Positions 17,518 to 24,165 of a stretch of 64,000 nt of DNA are shown here, in pieces. The stretch spans positions 1,798,001-1,862,000 of the forward strand of contig NZ_JACHMQ010000001.1 of assembly GCF_014208105.1 (NCBI RefSeq). Reading direction: 5' to 3'. The notes below the pieces were generated by a model. That model was not told the DNA's origin. It searched no databases and saw nothing but the letters and a program-made list of their open reading frames with translations. This DNA comes from Actinomadura coerulea (GTDB lineage Bacteria > Actinomycetota > Actinomycetes > Streptosporangiales > Streptosporangiaceae). The position numbers and the translations under genes are program-made. How positions within the stretch are numbered: position 1 is the first letter of the stretch; every line of letters starts with the position of its first letter.

Positions 17518-17546
17518 TTCTCAGCGGGAATCACGTGATCTAGATT
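17518..17546 (+). promoter_or_regulatory. Candidate promoter for the secreted protease
   Basis: TTCTCA (17518-17523) and TAGATT (17541-17546) are spaced by 17 bases. A perfect palindrome ATCACGTGAT (17530-17539) sits in the spacer and could be an operator. Transcription would begin about 55 bases before the ATG at 17610. Confidence 0.4.
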
Positions 17547-17609
17547 CGCCGAGACAGCGCCGTCCCGGCCGGGGCGGTCTCCGCCGCCGGCCCGCCCGAG
17601 AGGATCCGC

Positions 17610-18473
17610 ATGCCCAGCCGCATCGCCGCAGCCGCCCTCACCGCCGCCGGGACGATCGCCCTGGCGGGCGCCGGGGCGCTCGCCGCCGGTCCCGCGCAGG
17701 CCGCGCCCGCCGGGCCGCAGGCGCCGCGCGCCCAGCGGGCGGCGGTCGACTTCACCGGGATCGTCGCGCTGAGCAACTGCTCCGGCTCCCTCGTGCGCGG
17801 GCCGCGGTCGCGGGACGCCGACGCCGCGCTGGTGCTGACCAACGGCCACTGCCTGGAGTCCGGTATGCCGGACGCCGGCGAGGTGGTCGTCGACCGGAGG
17901 TCGTCCCGGACGTTCACGCTCCTCGACCGCACGGGCGGCCGCACCCTCGGCACCCTCCGGGCCACCAGGGTCGAGTACGCCACGATGACCGACACCGACG
18001 TGACCGTGTACCGGCTCGACACCACCTACGCGGCGATCCAGAAGCGCTACGGGATCCCCGCGCTGCGCCTGTCGACGGCCAGGCCGCACGACGGGACGCC
18101 GATCCGGGTCGTGTCCGGCTACTGGCGGACGATCTACGGCTGCGCCACGGACGCGACCGTCTACCGGCTGCGCGAGGCGGACTGGACGTGGAAGGACTCC
18201 ATCCGCTACAAGCCGGAATGCCAGACCGTCCACGGGACGTCCGGGTCGCCGGTGATCGACGCCCGGACGCGCCAGGTCGTCGGCGTCAACAACACCGGCA
18301 ACGACGACGGCGAACGCTGCACGCTCAACAATCCGTGCGAGGTCGACCGCGCCGGGAACGTCACCGTCCGGCAGGGCGTCCACTACGGGCAGCAGACGTA
18401 CCTGCTCGCCCGCTGCCTGGGCCGGGGCAACGACGTCGTGCTGGGCGGGACGTGCGCGCTGCCCAGGCCCTGA
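17610..18473 (+). CDS. Secreted trypsin-like serine protease
   Basis: A 287-residue S1-type peptidase with a signal peptide (AAALTAAGTIALAGAGALAAGPAQAA, cleavage near 31). The catalytic triad is visible: histidine in LVLTNGHCLE (about 81), aspartate in MTDTDVTVYRL (about 130) and serine in VHGTSGSPVID (about 212). Several cysteines (SNCSGS, NGHCLE, GCATD, PECQT, RCTLNNPCE) suggest disulfides in an extracellular enzyme. ATG 17610 follows GAGAGGA. The target is unknown. It is a single-gene unit between glpK and the convergent sigma-factor gene, with only 18 bases to the latter's stop. Confidence 0.85.
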   Translation: MPSRIAAAALTAAGTIALAGAGALAAGPAQAAPAGPQAPRAQRAAVDFTGIVALSNCSGSLVRGPRSRDADAALVLTNGHCLESGMPDAGEVVVDRRSSRTFTLLDRTGGRTLGTLRATRVEYATMTDTDVTVYRLDTTYAAIQKRYGIPALRLSTARPHDGTPIRVVSGYWRTIYGCATDATVYRLREADWTWKDSIRYKPECQTVHGTSGSPVIDARTRQVVGVNNTGNDDGERCTLNNPCEVDRAGNVTVRQGVHYGQQTYLLARCLGRGNDVVLGGTCALPRP

Positions 18474-18491
18474 CGAGCCGCGGGCGGGAGG

Positions 18492-19280
18492 TCACCGCTC
18501 CGCCAGCAGGCCGGTGCGGAGCCGGTCGAGGGTGGCGCGGATCAGGCGGGAGACGTGCATCTGGGACAGGCCGATCTGCTCGGCGATCTGCGTCTGCGTC
18601 TTGTTGCCGAAGAACCGCAGCAGCAGGATCGTGCGCTCGCGTTCGGGCAGGTCGTCGATCAGGGGCCGGAGGGCGTGGCCGTCGATGAAGGCCTCCAGCG
18701 CCGGGTCCTCGGAGCCGAGGTACTCGCCGACGGTGCCGGCCTCCCCGTCCGGCGACCCGTCGGCCGGCGCCTCAAGCGACAGCGGGCGGTAGGCGTCGCA
18801 GGCGATGATGACCTCGACCGTCTCGTCCTCGGTGACGCCCATGAGCGCCGCGGTCTCCGCGGTCGTGGGGGAGCGGCCGTGCTCGCGGGTGAACTCCTGG
18901 ACGGTGCGGTGCAGGACCGGCCGCAGCTCCTGGATGCGGCGCGACACGCGGATGCCCCACGTCTTGTCGCGGAAGTGCCGCTTCACCTCACCGGTGACCA
19001 CCGGGTAGGCGTAGGTGACGAACCGGTCCCCGACCGCGGGATCGAACCGGTTGATGGCCTTGACCAGGCCCAGGTAGGCGACCTGCTGCAGATCGTCCTG
19101 CGGTTCGCCGCGGTTGGCGTAGCGGCGCGCGACACCGCGGACGAGGGGCTTGTGCAGGTCGACGATGCGCTCGCGCAGCCGTTCCCGCCGCGGGTCGGTC
19201 ACCTGGAGCCGGTTCATTTCCTTGAGAAGCGTCTCGGTCTGTCCGTCGTCGAACCGGCCGGTGGACTCCGCCCACGGCAT
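18492..19280 (-). CDS. RNA polymerase sigma factor, SigB/SigF/SigG class
   Basis: A 262-residue group-3 sigma factor of the stress and sporulation type. Region 2 holds LVRGVARRYANRGEPQDDLQQVAYLGLVKAINRFDP, then VVTGEVKRHFRDKTWGIRVSRRIQEL; region 3 is VLHRTVQEFTREHGRSPTTAETA; region 4 ends with LLLRFFGNKTQTQIAEQIGLSQMHVSRLIRATLDRL. Two starts are possible. ATG 19280 has the strong site GAAGGGAG and is my choice. A GTG at 19331 would add 17 residues and lies exactly where a transcript from the SigB-type promoter at 19338-19362 would begin, so it could serve as a leaderless start. No anti-sigma factor gene adjoins it. Confidence 0.93.
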   Translation of the reverse strand: MPWAESTGRFDDGQTETLLKEMNRLQVTDPRRERLRERIVDLHKPLVRGVARRYANRGEPQDDLQQVAYLGLVKAINRFDPAVGDRFVTYAYPVVTGEVKRHFRDKTWGIRVSRRIQELRPVLHRTVQEFTREHGRSPTTAETAALMGVTEDETVEVIIACDAYRPLSLEAPADGSPDGEAGTVGEYLGSEDPALEAFIDGHALRPLIDDLPERERTILLLRFFGNKTQTQIAEQIGLSQMHVSRLIRATLDRLRTGLLAER

Positions 19281-19337
19281 ACGCGCTCCCTTCCAGCGGG
19301 GCTGGTGAGAGTAGGAGGAACGTTCGGTCACGTCCCA

Positions 19338-19362
19338 CTACCCAGGGAAGTCCCGGTCACAC
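19338..19362 (-). promoter_or_regulatory. SigB-type promoter driving the sigma-factor gene
   Basis: On the minus strand GTGT (19362-19359), 15 bases, then GGGTAG (19343-19338) fits the GNNT-N14-16-GGGTAY pattern I recall for actinomycete SigB/SigF-class sigma factors, with one deviation at the last base. It faces the sigma-factor gene, which implies autoregulation. Confidence 0.6.
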
Positions 19363-19398
19363 GGTGCCGGTAGGCTCGAAACGACCCGGAGACGGGGA

Positions 19399-19491
19399 AC
19401 GGCGGTGGGGCCCGCCGTGCCTGGACGGCGAACCGCGGCTCGTTCCGCCAACGGTCCCTACCGGTGAGTGCGTCGTGGCTACTGGTAGGAG
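19399..19491 (+). promoter_or_regulatory. Fluoride-riboswitch-like leader with anti-Shine-Dalgarno hairpin
   Basis: The leader folds like the crcB motif as I remember it. P1 is 19399-19404 with 19413-19418. Its loop GGGCC (19408-19412) can pair with GGTCC (19453-19457), as in the pseudoknot. AACC (19431-19434) precedes hairpin P3 (GCGG 19435-19438, CCGC 19445-19448), followed by the 3' block CAACGGTCCCTAC (19449-19461). The usual A-U contacts appear replaced by G-C (19405/19449). Departures from consensus are GGTG for GATG, CAAC for UGAU, and a 12-base insertion (19419-19430). A second hairpin, 19457-19465 with 19481-19489, buries the Shine-Dalgarno AGGAG (19487-19491) of crcB and shares bases with the pseudoknot strand, so the two folds exclude each other. 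This predicts a translational ON switch. TAGGCT (19371-19376) could be the -10 box. Confidence 0.6.
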
Positions 19492-19500
19492 TGTGCACCC

Positions 19501-20016
19501 GTGACCGGCCGTCCTGTCGATCCCGATGTCGACCTGCATGTTCCGAGGCAGCGGTCCGAGCTGCGTGAGGCGCCCTGGGGTGTCCTGGCGGCGATCGCGG
19601 CCGGCGGGGCCCTGGGGGCGCTGGCCCGGTACGGGCTCGGCAGCGCGTTCCCCCACCGGGCGGGGGAGTTCCCCTGGTCCGTCTTCTGGGTGAACGTCTC
19701 GGGGTGCCTCCTGATCGGGGTGCTGATGGTCCTCATCACCGAGACGTGGAGGGCGCACCGGCTCGTGCGCCCGTTCCTCGGGGTGGGGGTGCTCGGCGGG
19801 TTCACCACGTTCTCGACCTATGTCGTCGACGTCCAGCAGATGGTGGACCACGGAGCGCCGCTCGTCGGGCTGGCCTACCTCGGCGGGACGCTCGCGGCCG
19901 CGCTCGCGGCCGTCTACGCGGGCGTCCGGGCGACCCGGCTGCTGGCCCGGCCGCGCCGCCGCGAGGCGGCCGCGCGGATCCGGTGCGCCGAGCGGAGCGA
20001 GGCGGGCGGCGAGTGA
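19501..20016 (+). CDS. crcB: Fluoride exporter Fluc/CrcB, first subunit
   Basis: A 171-residue four-helix membrane protein of the Fluc family, which exports fluoride as a dual-topology dimer. Signatures are GALARYGLG (about 38-46), the pore asparagine in FWVNVSGCLLIGVL (about 64), and GGFTTFSTYVVD (about 100-111). The hydrophilic N-terminal extension of about 25 residues and charged tail are longer than usual. GTG 19501 has AGGAG nine bases upstream. It overlaps a second crcB gene by four bases, so the two probably form a heterodimer, as in other Gram-positives with paired genes. The upstream leader resembles a fluoride riboswitch. Confidence 0.93.
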   Translation: MTGRPVDPDVDLHVPRQRSELREAPWGVLAAIAAGGALGALARYGLGSAFPHRAGEFPWSVFWVNVSGCLLIGVLMVLITETWRAHRLVRPFLGVGVLGGFTTFSTYVVDVQQMVDHGAPLVGLAYLGGTLAAALAAVYAGVRATRLLARPRRREAAARIRCAERSEAGGE

Positions 20017-20375
20017 CCATCGTGCTGATCGTGCTCGGCGCCGCGCTCGGCGCCCCGCTGCGCTACCTCACCGACCGCGCCGTCCAGGCCCGTCACGACT
20101 CGGTGTTCCCGTGGGGGACGTTCACCGTCAATATCGCGGGGTCGTTCACGCTGGGCCTCCTGGCGGCGCTGCCCGCGGACGGAGGCGTGATGGCCTTCGC
20201 CGGGACGGGCTTCTGCGGTGCCCTGAGCACGTACTCCACGTTCGGCTACGAGACCCTGCGCCTCGCCGAGGAGCGGATGCGCTTCTACGCCGTGGTCAAC
20301 GCGGGGGCCGGCATCGTCGCGGGGCTCGGGGCCGCCTACTGCGGGATGGCGATCGCGCAGGCCGCCACCGGGTGA
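20013..20375 (+). CDS. crcB: Fluoride exporter Fluc/CrcB, second subunit
   Basis: A 120-residue Fluc protein with GAPLRYLTDRAVQ near residue 12, FTVNIAGSFTLGLLA (pore asparagine near 41) and CGALSTYSTFGYE near 70. Four hydrophobic helices are evident. GTG 20013 overlaps the first crcB stop (GTGA), so both are made from one message in linked amounts. Opposite membrane orientation of the two subunits is the usual arrangement for paired Fluc genes. Confidence 0.93.
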   Translation: MTIVLIVLGAALGAPLRYLTDRAVQARHDSVFPWGTFTVNIAGSFTLGLLAALPADGGVMAFAGTGFCGALSTYSTFGYETLRLAEERMRFYAVVNAGAGIVAGLGAAYCGMAIAQAATG

Positions 20376-20640
20376 GGAACCTGGCGCGGCCCATGCTCGC
20401 AGTTCGAGGCACTTGGCTCCGAGCTCGCGAGTGGGCCGCGAGGGGACTCTGCCCAAGAGGGCAACTCGGTAAACCGGTCGGTGTCTGGACTGTCACCGCG
20501 GGGAGACGGCCTTCTTCCGCCGGCGTGCGATCGGGTCCCGACATGGGACGGACGGTGGCGGGTAGCAGGGTCGCAGGACGCCCCTTCGACGTCCTGGGGG
20601 AGCACCCGGCGAGGGCCGAGGCGGGGAAGGCGGCTGGTGG
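20376..20640 (+). other. Gene-free 265-base interval with several hairpins
   Basis: No credible gene. Five short inverted repeats occur in series: 20450-20463 (TGCCC-AAGA-GGGCA), 20467-20476, 20479-20498, 20535-20549 (GTCCC-N5-GGGAC) and 20574-20596 (CAGGACG-N9-CGTCCTG). They could include a terminator for crcB and a structured leader for the next gene, but hairpins arise easily at this GC content. Confidence 0.3.
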
Positions 20641-21561
20641 ATGCGCGTGCTGGTGACCGGATGGCCGAGCTTCCTGCACGGTGAGGCGACCGCCGGCGAC
20701 GTCCTGGCGATGGAGGCCGTGCGGGCGGCGCTGACCGGGGCCGGGGTCGAGTGCCACCTGGCGTGGAGCCCGGTCTTCCGGCCGGGCGGCCTGGACCTCG
20801 ACCGGGCGGAACCCGCGTCCTACACCCACCTGGTGTTCGCCTGCGGGCCGCTCCACGGCCGGCAGGTCGAGGACCTCCACCGCAGGTACGCGGGCTGCGC
20901 GCGTGTCGCCGTCGGCGTGTCGGTCATCGATCCGGCCGACCCCGCGGTCACCGGGTTCGACGCCGTCCTCGCGCGGGACGCGCCGGCCGCGGCGCCGCGG
21001 CGGGACCTCGCGGCGCTGCCAGCGGCGCCCTCGGTGCCCGTGGCCGGGGTCGTGCTCGCGCCCGGCCAGGCCGAGTACGGCGACCGGCGGCGCCACGACC
21101 GCGTCGAGCGGGAACTGGGCGACTGGCTCGCCGCCCGCGAGTGCGCCCGGCTGCCGCTGGACACGCGGCTCGATCCGCGCGACTGGCGCCTGTTCACGAC
21201 GGCGGCCGAGCTGGAGTCGGTGCTGCGCAGGCTCGACGTGGTGGTGACGACGCGGCTGCACGGCCTCGTCCTGGCGCTGAAGAACGGGATCCCCGCGCTG
21301 GCCGTGGACCCGGTCGGCGGCGGCGCGAAGGTGACCGCGCAGGCGCGGGCCTGGTCGTGGCCCGCCGTGGTGACCCCGCTCGAGGCGCCGCCCGGCGAGC
21401 GGGTCCTGGACACGGCGGAACTCGACCGCTGGTGGACGTGGTGCCTGTCGCCCGAGGGCGCCGGGCGGGCCCCGGCGCACCCGGCGGACGCCGCGCTGAT
21501 CGGCGAGCTGATGGACGTCCTCGGCGTCCGGCGGCGGCCCGGCGCCCCGGCAGGCCCCTGA
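20641..21561 (+). CDS. Polysaccharide pyruvyl transferase family protein
   Basis: A 306-residue protein resembling the CsaB/WcaK pyruvyltransferase family (PF04230), which adds ketal pyruvate to sugars of extracellular or cell-wall glycans. The best block is LRRLDVVVTTRLHGLVLALKNGIPALAVDPVGGGAKV (about 197-233), carrying the family's TxRxH signature. The N-terminal half (RVLVTGWPSF, HLVFACGPLHG) fits the first Rossmann-like half but is less conserved. ATG 20641 has GGAAGG upstream at a rather long distance. It is convergent with, and only 15 bases from, the end of the large glycan operon, so I infer it decorates the same glycan. Confidence 0.72.
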   Translation: MRVLVTGWPSFLHGEATAGDVLAMEAVRAALTGAGVECHLAWSPVFRPGGLDLDRAEPASYTHLVFACGPLHGRQVEDLHRRYAGCARVAVGVSVIDPADPAVTGFDAVLARDAPAAAPRRDLAALPAAPSVPVAGVVLAPGQAEYGDRRRHDRVERELGDWLAARECARLPLDTRLDPRDWRLFTTAAELESVLRRLDVVVTTRLHGLVLALKNGIPALAVDPVGGGAKVTAQARAWSWPAVVTPLEAPPGERVLDTAELDRWWTWCLSPEGAGRAPAHPADAALIGELMDVLGVRRRPGAPAGP

Positions 21562-21576
21562 CGTGCGCGCCGCCGG

Positions 21577-22533
21577 TCACGCGGGCCGTGCGACCACCAG
21601 TTCCCTGGCGAACCATTCGAGCGTGGTGCGCAGCCCCTCCTCGATGGAGATCCGCGGGCGCCAGCCGAGCGCGTCCTCGGCCAGCGCGGTGTCGGGGCGC
21701 CGGACGCGCGGGTCGTCCTCCGGGCGGTCGATGAAGCGCACGCGGGACGACGACCCCGTCAGGTCGATGATCAGGCGCGCGAGGTCGGCCATCGATATCT
21801 CGTAGGGGCTGCCGATGTTGACCGGCCCGGGATGGTCGGAGAAGGCCAGCGCGACGATGCCCCGGACGGTGTCGTCCACGTGGCAGATCGACCGCGTCTG
21901 CGAGCCGTCGCCGGTGACCGTCAGGTCCTCCCCGGTCAGCGCCTGCCGCAGGAACGTCGGGATCGCGCGGCCGTCGTCCGGCCGCATCCGGGGCCCGTAG
22001 CTGTTGAAGATCCGCACGATGGCGGCGTCGAGGCCGCGCGAGTGCCGGAACGCCGAGGTCAGCGCCTCCCCGAACCGCTTCGCCTCGTCGTACACGCTGC
22101 GCGGCCCGACCGGGTTGACGTTGCCCCAGTACGACTCGGGTTGCGGGTGCACGAGCGGGTCGCCGTACACCTCGGAGGTGGAGGCGAGGACGAAGCGGGC
22201 GCCCTTCGCCTCGGCGAGGTCCAGCGCGTTGCGGGTGCCCTGGCTGCCGACCTCCAGGGTCTGGATGGGGTACCTCAGGTAGTCGGCGGGGGAGGCCGCC
22301 GACGCCAGGTGGAAGACGTAGCCGACATCGCCGGGGACGGTCACCGGCTCGGTGAGGTCGCGCTTGAGGAAGCGGAAGTCGCGCCGCTCGGTGAGATGGG
22401 CGATGTTGCGGGAGGTCCCGGTCAGCAGGTTGTCCAGGCACACCACCGAGACGCCCTCGGCGAGCAGCGCCTCGCACAGGTGCGAGCCGAGGAAGCCGGA
22501 GCCTCCGGTGACGACGGCGCGTGGATGTCTCAT
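21577..22533 (-). CDS. NAD-dependent epimerase/dehydratase, UDP-glucuronate decarboxylase-like
   Basis: A 318-residue extended SDR. The cofactor motif TGGSGFLGSHLCEAL is at residues 9-23, the catalytic serines in LASTSEVYGDPLVHPQ (about 116), YDEAKRFGEAL gives the YxxxK pair (about 148), and RIFNSYGPRMRPDDGR matches the UXS/UDP-glucuronic acid decarboxylase group. It would supply UDP-xylose or a related sugar nucleotide. It is the last gene of the ten-gene leftward operon, ten bases after the GT9 gene. HldD (the ADP-heptose 6-epimerase) is an alternative in this context, but the UXS-like RIFNSYGPRM motif argues against it. Confidence 0.8.
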   Translation of the reverse strand: MRHPRAVVTGGSGFLGSHLCEALLAEGVSVVCLDNLLTGTSRNIAHLTERRDFRFLKRDLTEPVTVPGDVGYVFHLASAASPADYLRYPIQTLEVGSQGTRNALDLAEAKGARFVLASTSEVYGDPLVHPQPESYWGNVNPVGPRSVYDEAKRFGEALTSAFRHSRGLDAAIVRIFNSYGPRMRPDDGRAIPTFLRQALTGEDLTVTGDGSQTRSICHVDDTVRGIVALAFSDHPGPVNIGSPYEISMADLARLIIDLTGSSSRVRFIDRPEDDPRVRRPDTALAEDALGWRPRISIEEGLRTTLEWFARELVVARPA

Positions 22534-22543
22534 CTTGTCCCCC

Positions 22544-23491
22544 TCATGGGTTCGGGTCGGCCAGTGCCTTCCCGGCGGCCTCGACGGCCTGGTCCGCTGT
22601 GATCTCCAGCAGCCCGGGACAGGTCTCGGGTCCGTGCGGGTCGCCGCGGCGGCCCGCCCACAGGACGCGGTGCTCGGCGCGGTCGGGAGGTCCCCACCGG
22701 CCGGGCGGCGTCGGGCCGAACAGCAGCACCGACGGTGTGCGGTAGGCGGTCGCGAGGTGCGCGACCCCGGTGTCGCCGCAGACGACCAGCCGGGCGCCCG
22801 CGACCAGCGCGGCCAGCTCCGGCAGCGGGGTGAGGCCGGACAGGTCGGCGGCCCGGTCGAGCCCGGCGAGCTCCACGACGCGCCGCGCGAGGCGCGCCTC
22901 CCCGGGGCCGCCGGTGACGACCACGCGCTCCCCGCCGTCGCGCAGCGCCGCCGCGACGGCCGCGAACCGCTCGGGAGGCCAGCGGCGCGCCGGGAACGCC
23001 GCCCCCGGGTGGACGACGACGGCGCCGGGCGCGGGCGACGCCGCGGCCGGGACCGGCAGGTCGAGGTCTCCGGGGTCGGCGTCGAACCCGTAGGCCGCGA
23101 CCAGCCGGCACCAGCGGGTCACCTCGTGCTCGCCGGGGTCCCAGGCGGGGCCGTCGGCGTGCCCCGCGCCGGGGCAGGCGAACGCCAGCAGCCGGCCCGG
23201 CGCCAGGGTGGCGAGGAGCCGGTGGCTCTCCGGGCCTCGCCCGTGCAGGTTGACGGCGGCGTCCACGGGGCCGGCGCGCGGCAGCGGGGCCTCCAGGCCG
23301 TCCGCCGGCAGCACGCCGTCGACCGCGCCGGTCGCGCGGGCGAGCGGCGCGAGCACCGGCGGCGCGGCGAGCGTGATCCGCGCCCCGGGCATCCCGCGCC
23401 GCAGCGCCCGCAGCGCCGGTACGGCGGTCAGCAGGTCGCCGAGGCCGAGCGCCCGCAGCACCAGCGCGCCGCGCGCCGGCGCGGCGGTCAC
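22544..23491 (-). CDS. Glycosyltransferase family 9 (heptosyltransferase-like)
   Basis: A 315-residue GT-B enzyme. The N-terminal LRALGLGDLLTAVPALRALRRGMPGARITL is the GT9 opening motif. The C-terminal half has VVVHPGAAFPARRWPPERFAAVAAAL (about 165-190) and ADLSGLTPLPELAALVAGARLVVCGDTGVAHLATAYRTPSVLLFGPTPP, the donor site of heptosyltransferases. GT9 enzymes use ADP-heptose in Gram-negatives. Start GTG 23491 overlaps the SDR stop by four bases. Presence beside GmhA, HldE and a GmhB domain makes ADP-heptose the likely donor. Confidence 0.85.
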   Translation of the reverse strand: MTAAPARGALVLRALGLGDLLTAVPALRALRRGMPGARITLAAPPVLAPLARATGAVDGVLPADGLEAPLPRAGPVDAAVNLHGRGPESHRLLATLAPGRLLAFACPGAGHADGPAWDPGEHEVTRWCRLVAAYGFDADPGDLDLPVPAAASPAPGAVVVHPGAAFPARRWPPERFAAVAAALRDGGERVVVTGGPGEARLARRVVELAGLDRAADLSGLTPLPELAALVAGARLVVCGDTGVAHLATAYRTPSVLLFGPTPPGRWGPPDRAEHRVLWAGRRGDPHGPETCPGLLEITADQAVEAAGKALADPNP

Positions 23492-24165
23492 GGCCACGAC
23501 GGCTCTTGGGAGGGGCACACGACCAGCTCGCGCACCTCGCAGCCGGGCGGCTGGTTCAGCGCGAACGCGATGGTCGCGGCCACGTTCTCGGGACGGTTCA
23601 GCTTGGCGTCCGCCCCGGGCTTGTACCGGTCGGGGCGGTCGTCGAAGAACGCGGTGTCCATCCCGCCAGGAACGATCATGGTGACGGCGACCTTCCCGGC
23701 CGTCTCGACGGCGAGCGCCCGGGTGAAGCCGACGACGCCGAACTTGGACGCGCAGTACGCGGTCGCGTCGCTCAGCGCGCGGAACCCCAGGGTGGACGCG
23801 ACCGTGACGACCCGCCCGTGCGGCTCGTTCTCCAGGTACGGGAGCGCGGCGCGGACGACGGCGGCGGTGCCGAGCAGGTTCACCTGCACGACCCGCTCCC
23901 AGTCCTCGGCGGGGACCTCGCACAGCGTCCCGCAGGCGTCGATGCCGGCGGCGGTGACGACGGCGTCGAGCCCGCCGGCGGCGCGCGCCAGGCAGTGCAC
24001 CGCGCGCTCGGCGCACCGGCGGTCGGCCAGGTCGGCCTGCATGTGCTCGAAGTCCTCCTTCGGAGGGTGCCGGTCGAGGACGAGGGGCCGCCCGCCGTCG
24101 TCGGCGACCTTCCGCGCGACGGCCGCGCCGAGTCCGGAGGCGCCGCCGGTGATGAGGACCTTCAT
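23488..24165 (-). CDS. Short-chain dehydrogenase/reductase
   Basis: A 225-residue classical SDR with TGGASGLGAAVARKV at residues 6-20, DLADRR for adenine contact, NLLGTAAVVRAAL, and the catalytic serine and YCASKFGVVGFTRALAVE (YxxxK near 135). It is compact and begins at ATG 24165, overlapping the HldE stop by four bases. Within the glycan operon it may oxidise, reduce or epimerise a heptose or hexose intermediate. The substrate is unknown. Confidence 0.8.
   Translation of the reverse strand: MKVLITGGASGLGAAVARKVADDGGRPLVLDRHPPKEDFEHMQADLADRRCAERAVHCLARAAGGLDAVVTAAGIDACGTLCEVPAEDWERVVQVNLLGTAAVVRAALPYLENEPHGRVVTVASTLGFRALSDATAYCASKFGVVGFTRALAVETAGKVAVTMIVPGGMDTAFFDDRPDRYKPGADAKLNRPENVAATIAFALNQPPGCEVRELVVCPSQEPSWP

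Noticed and set aside
17530..17539. ATCACGTGAT palindrome as an independent operator
   Set aside because: A single 10-base palindrome is weak evidence; it is only mentioned inside the promoter candidate.
21577..22533. HldD (ADP-heptose 6-epimerase) identity for the NAD-dependent epimerase
   Set aside because: The RIFNSYGPRMRPDDGR and SEVYGDPLVHPQ motifs resemble UDP-glucuronate decarboxylases, not HldD.
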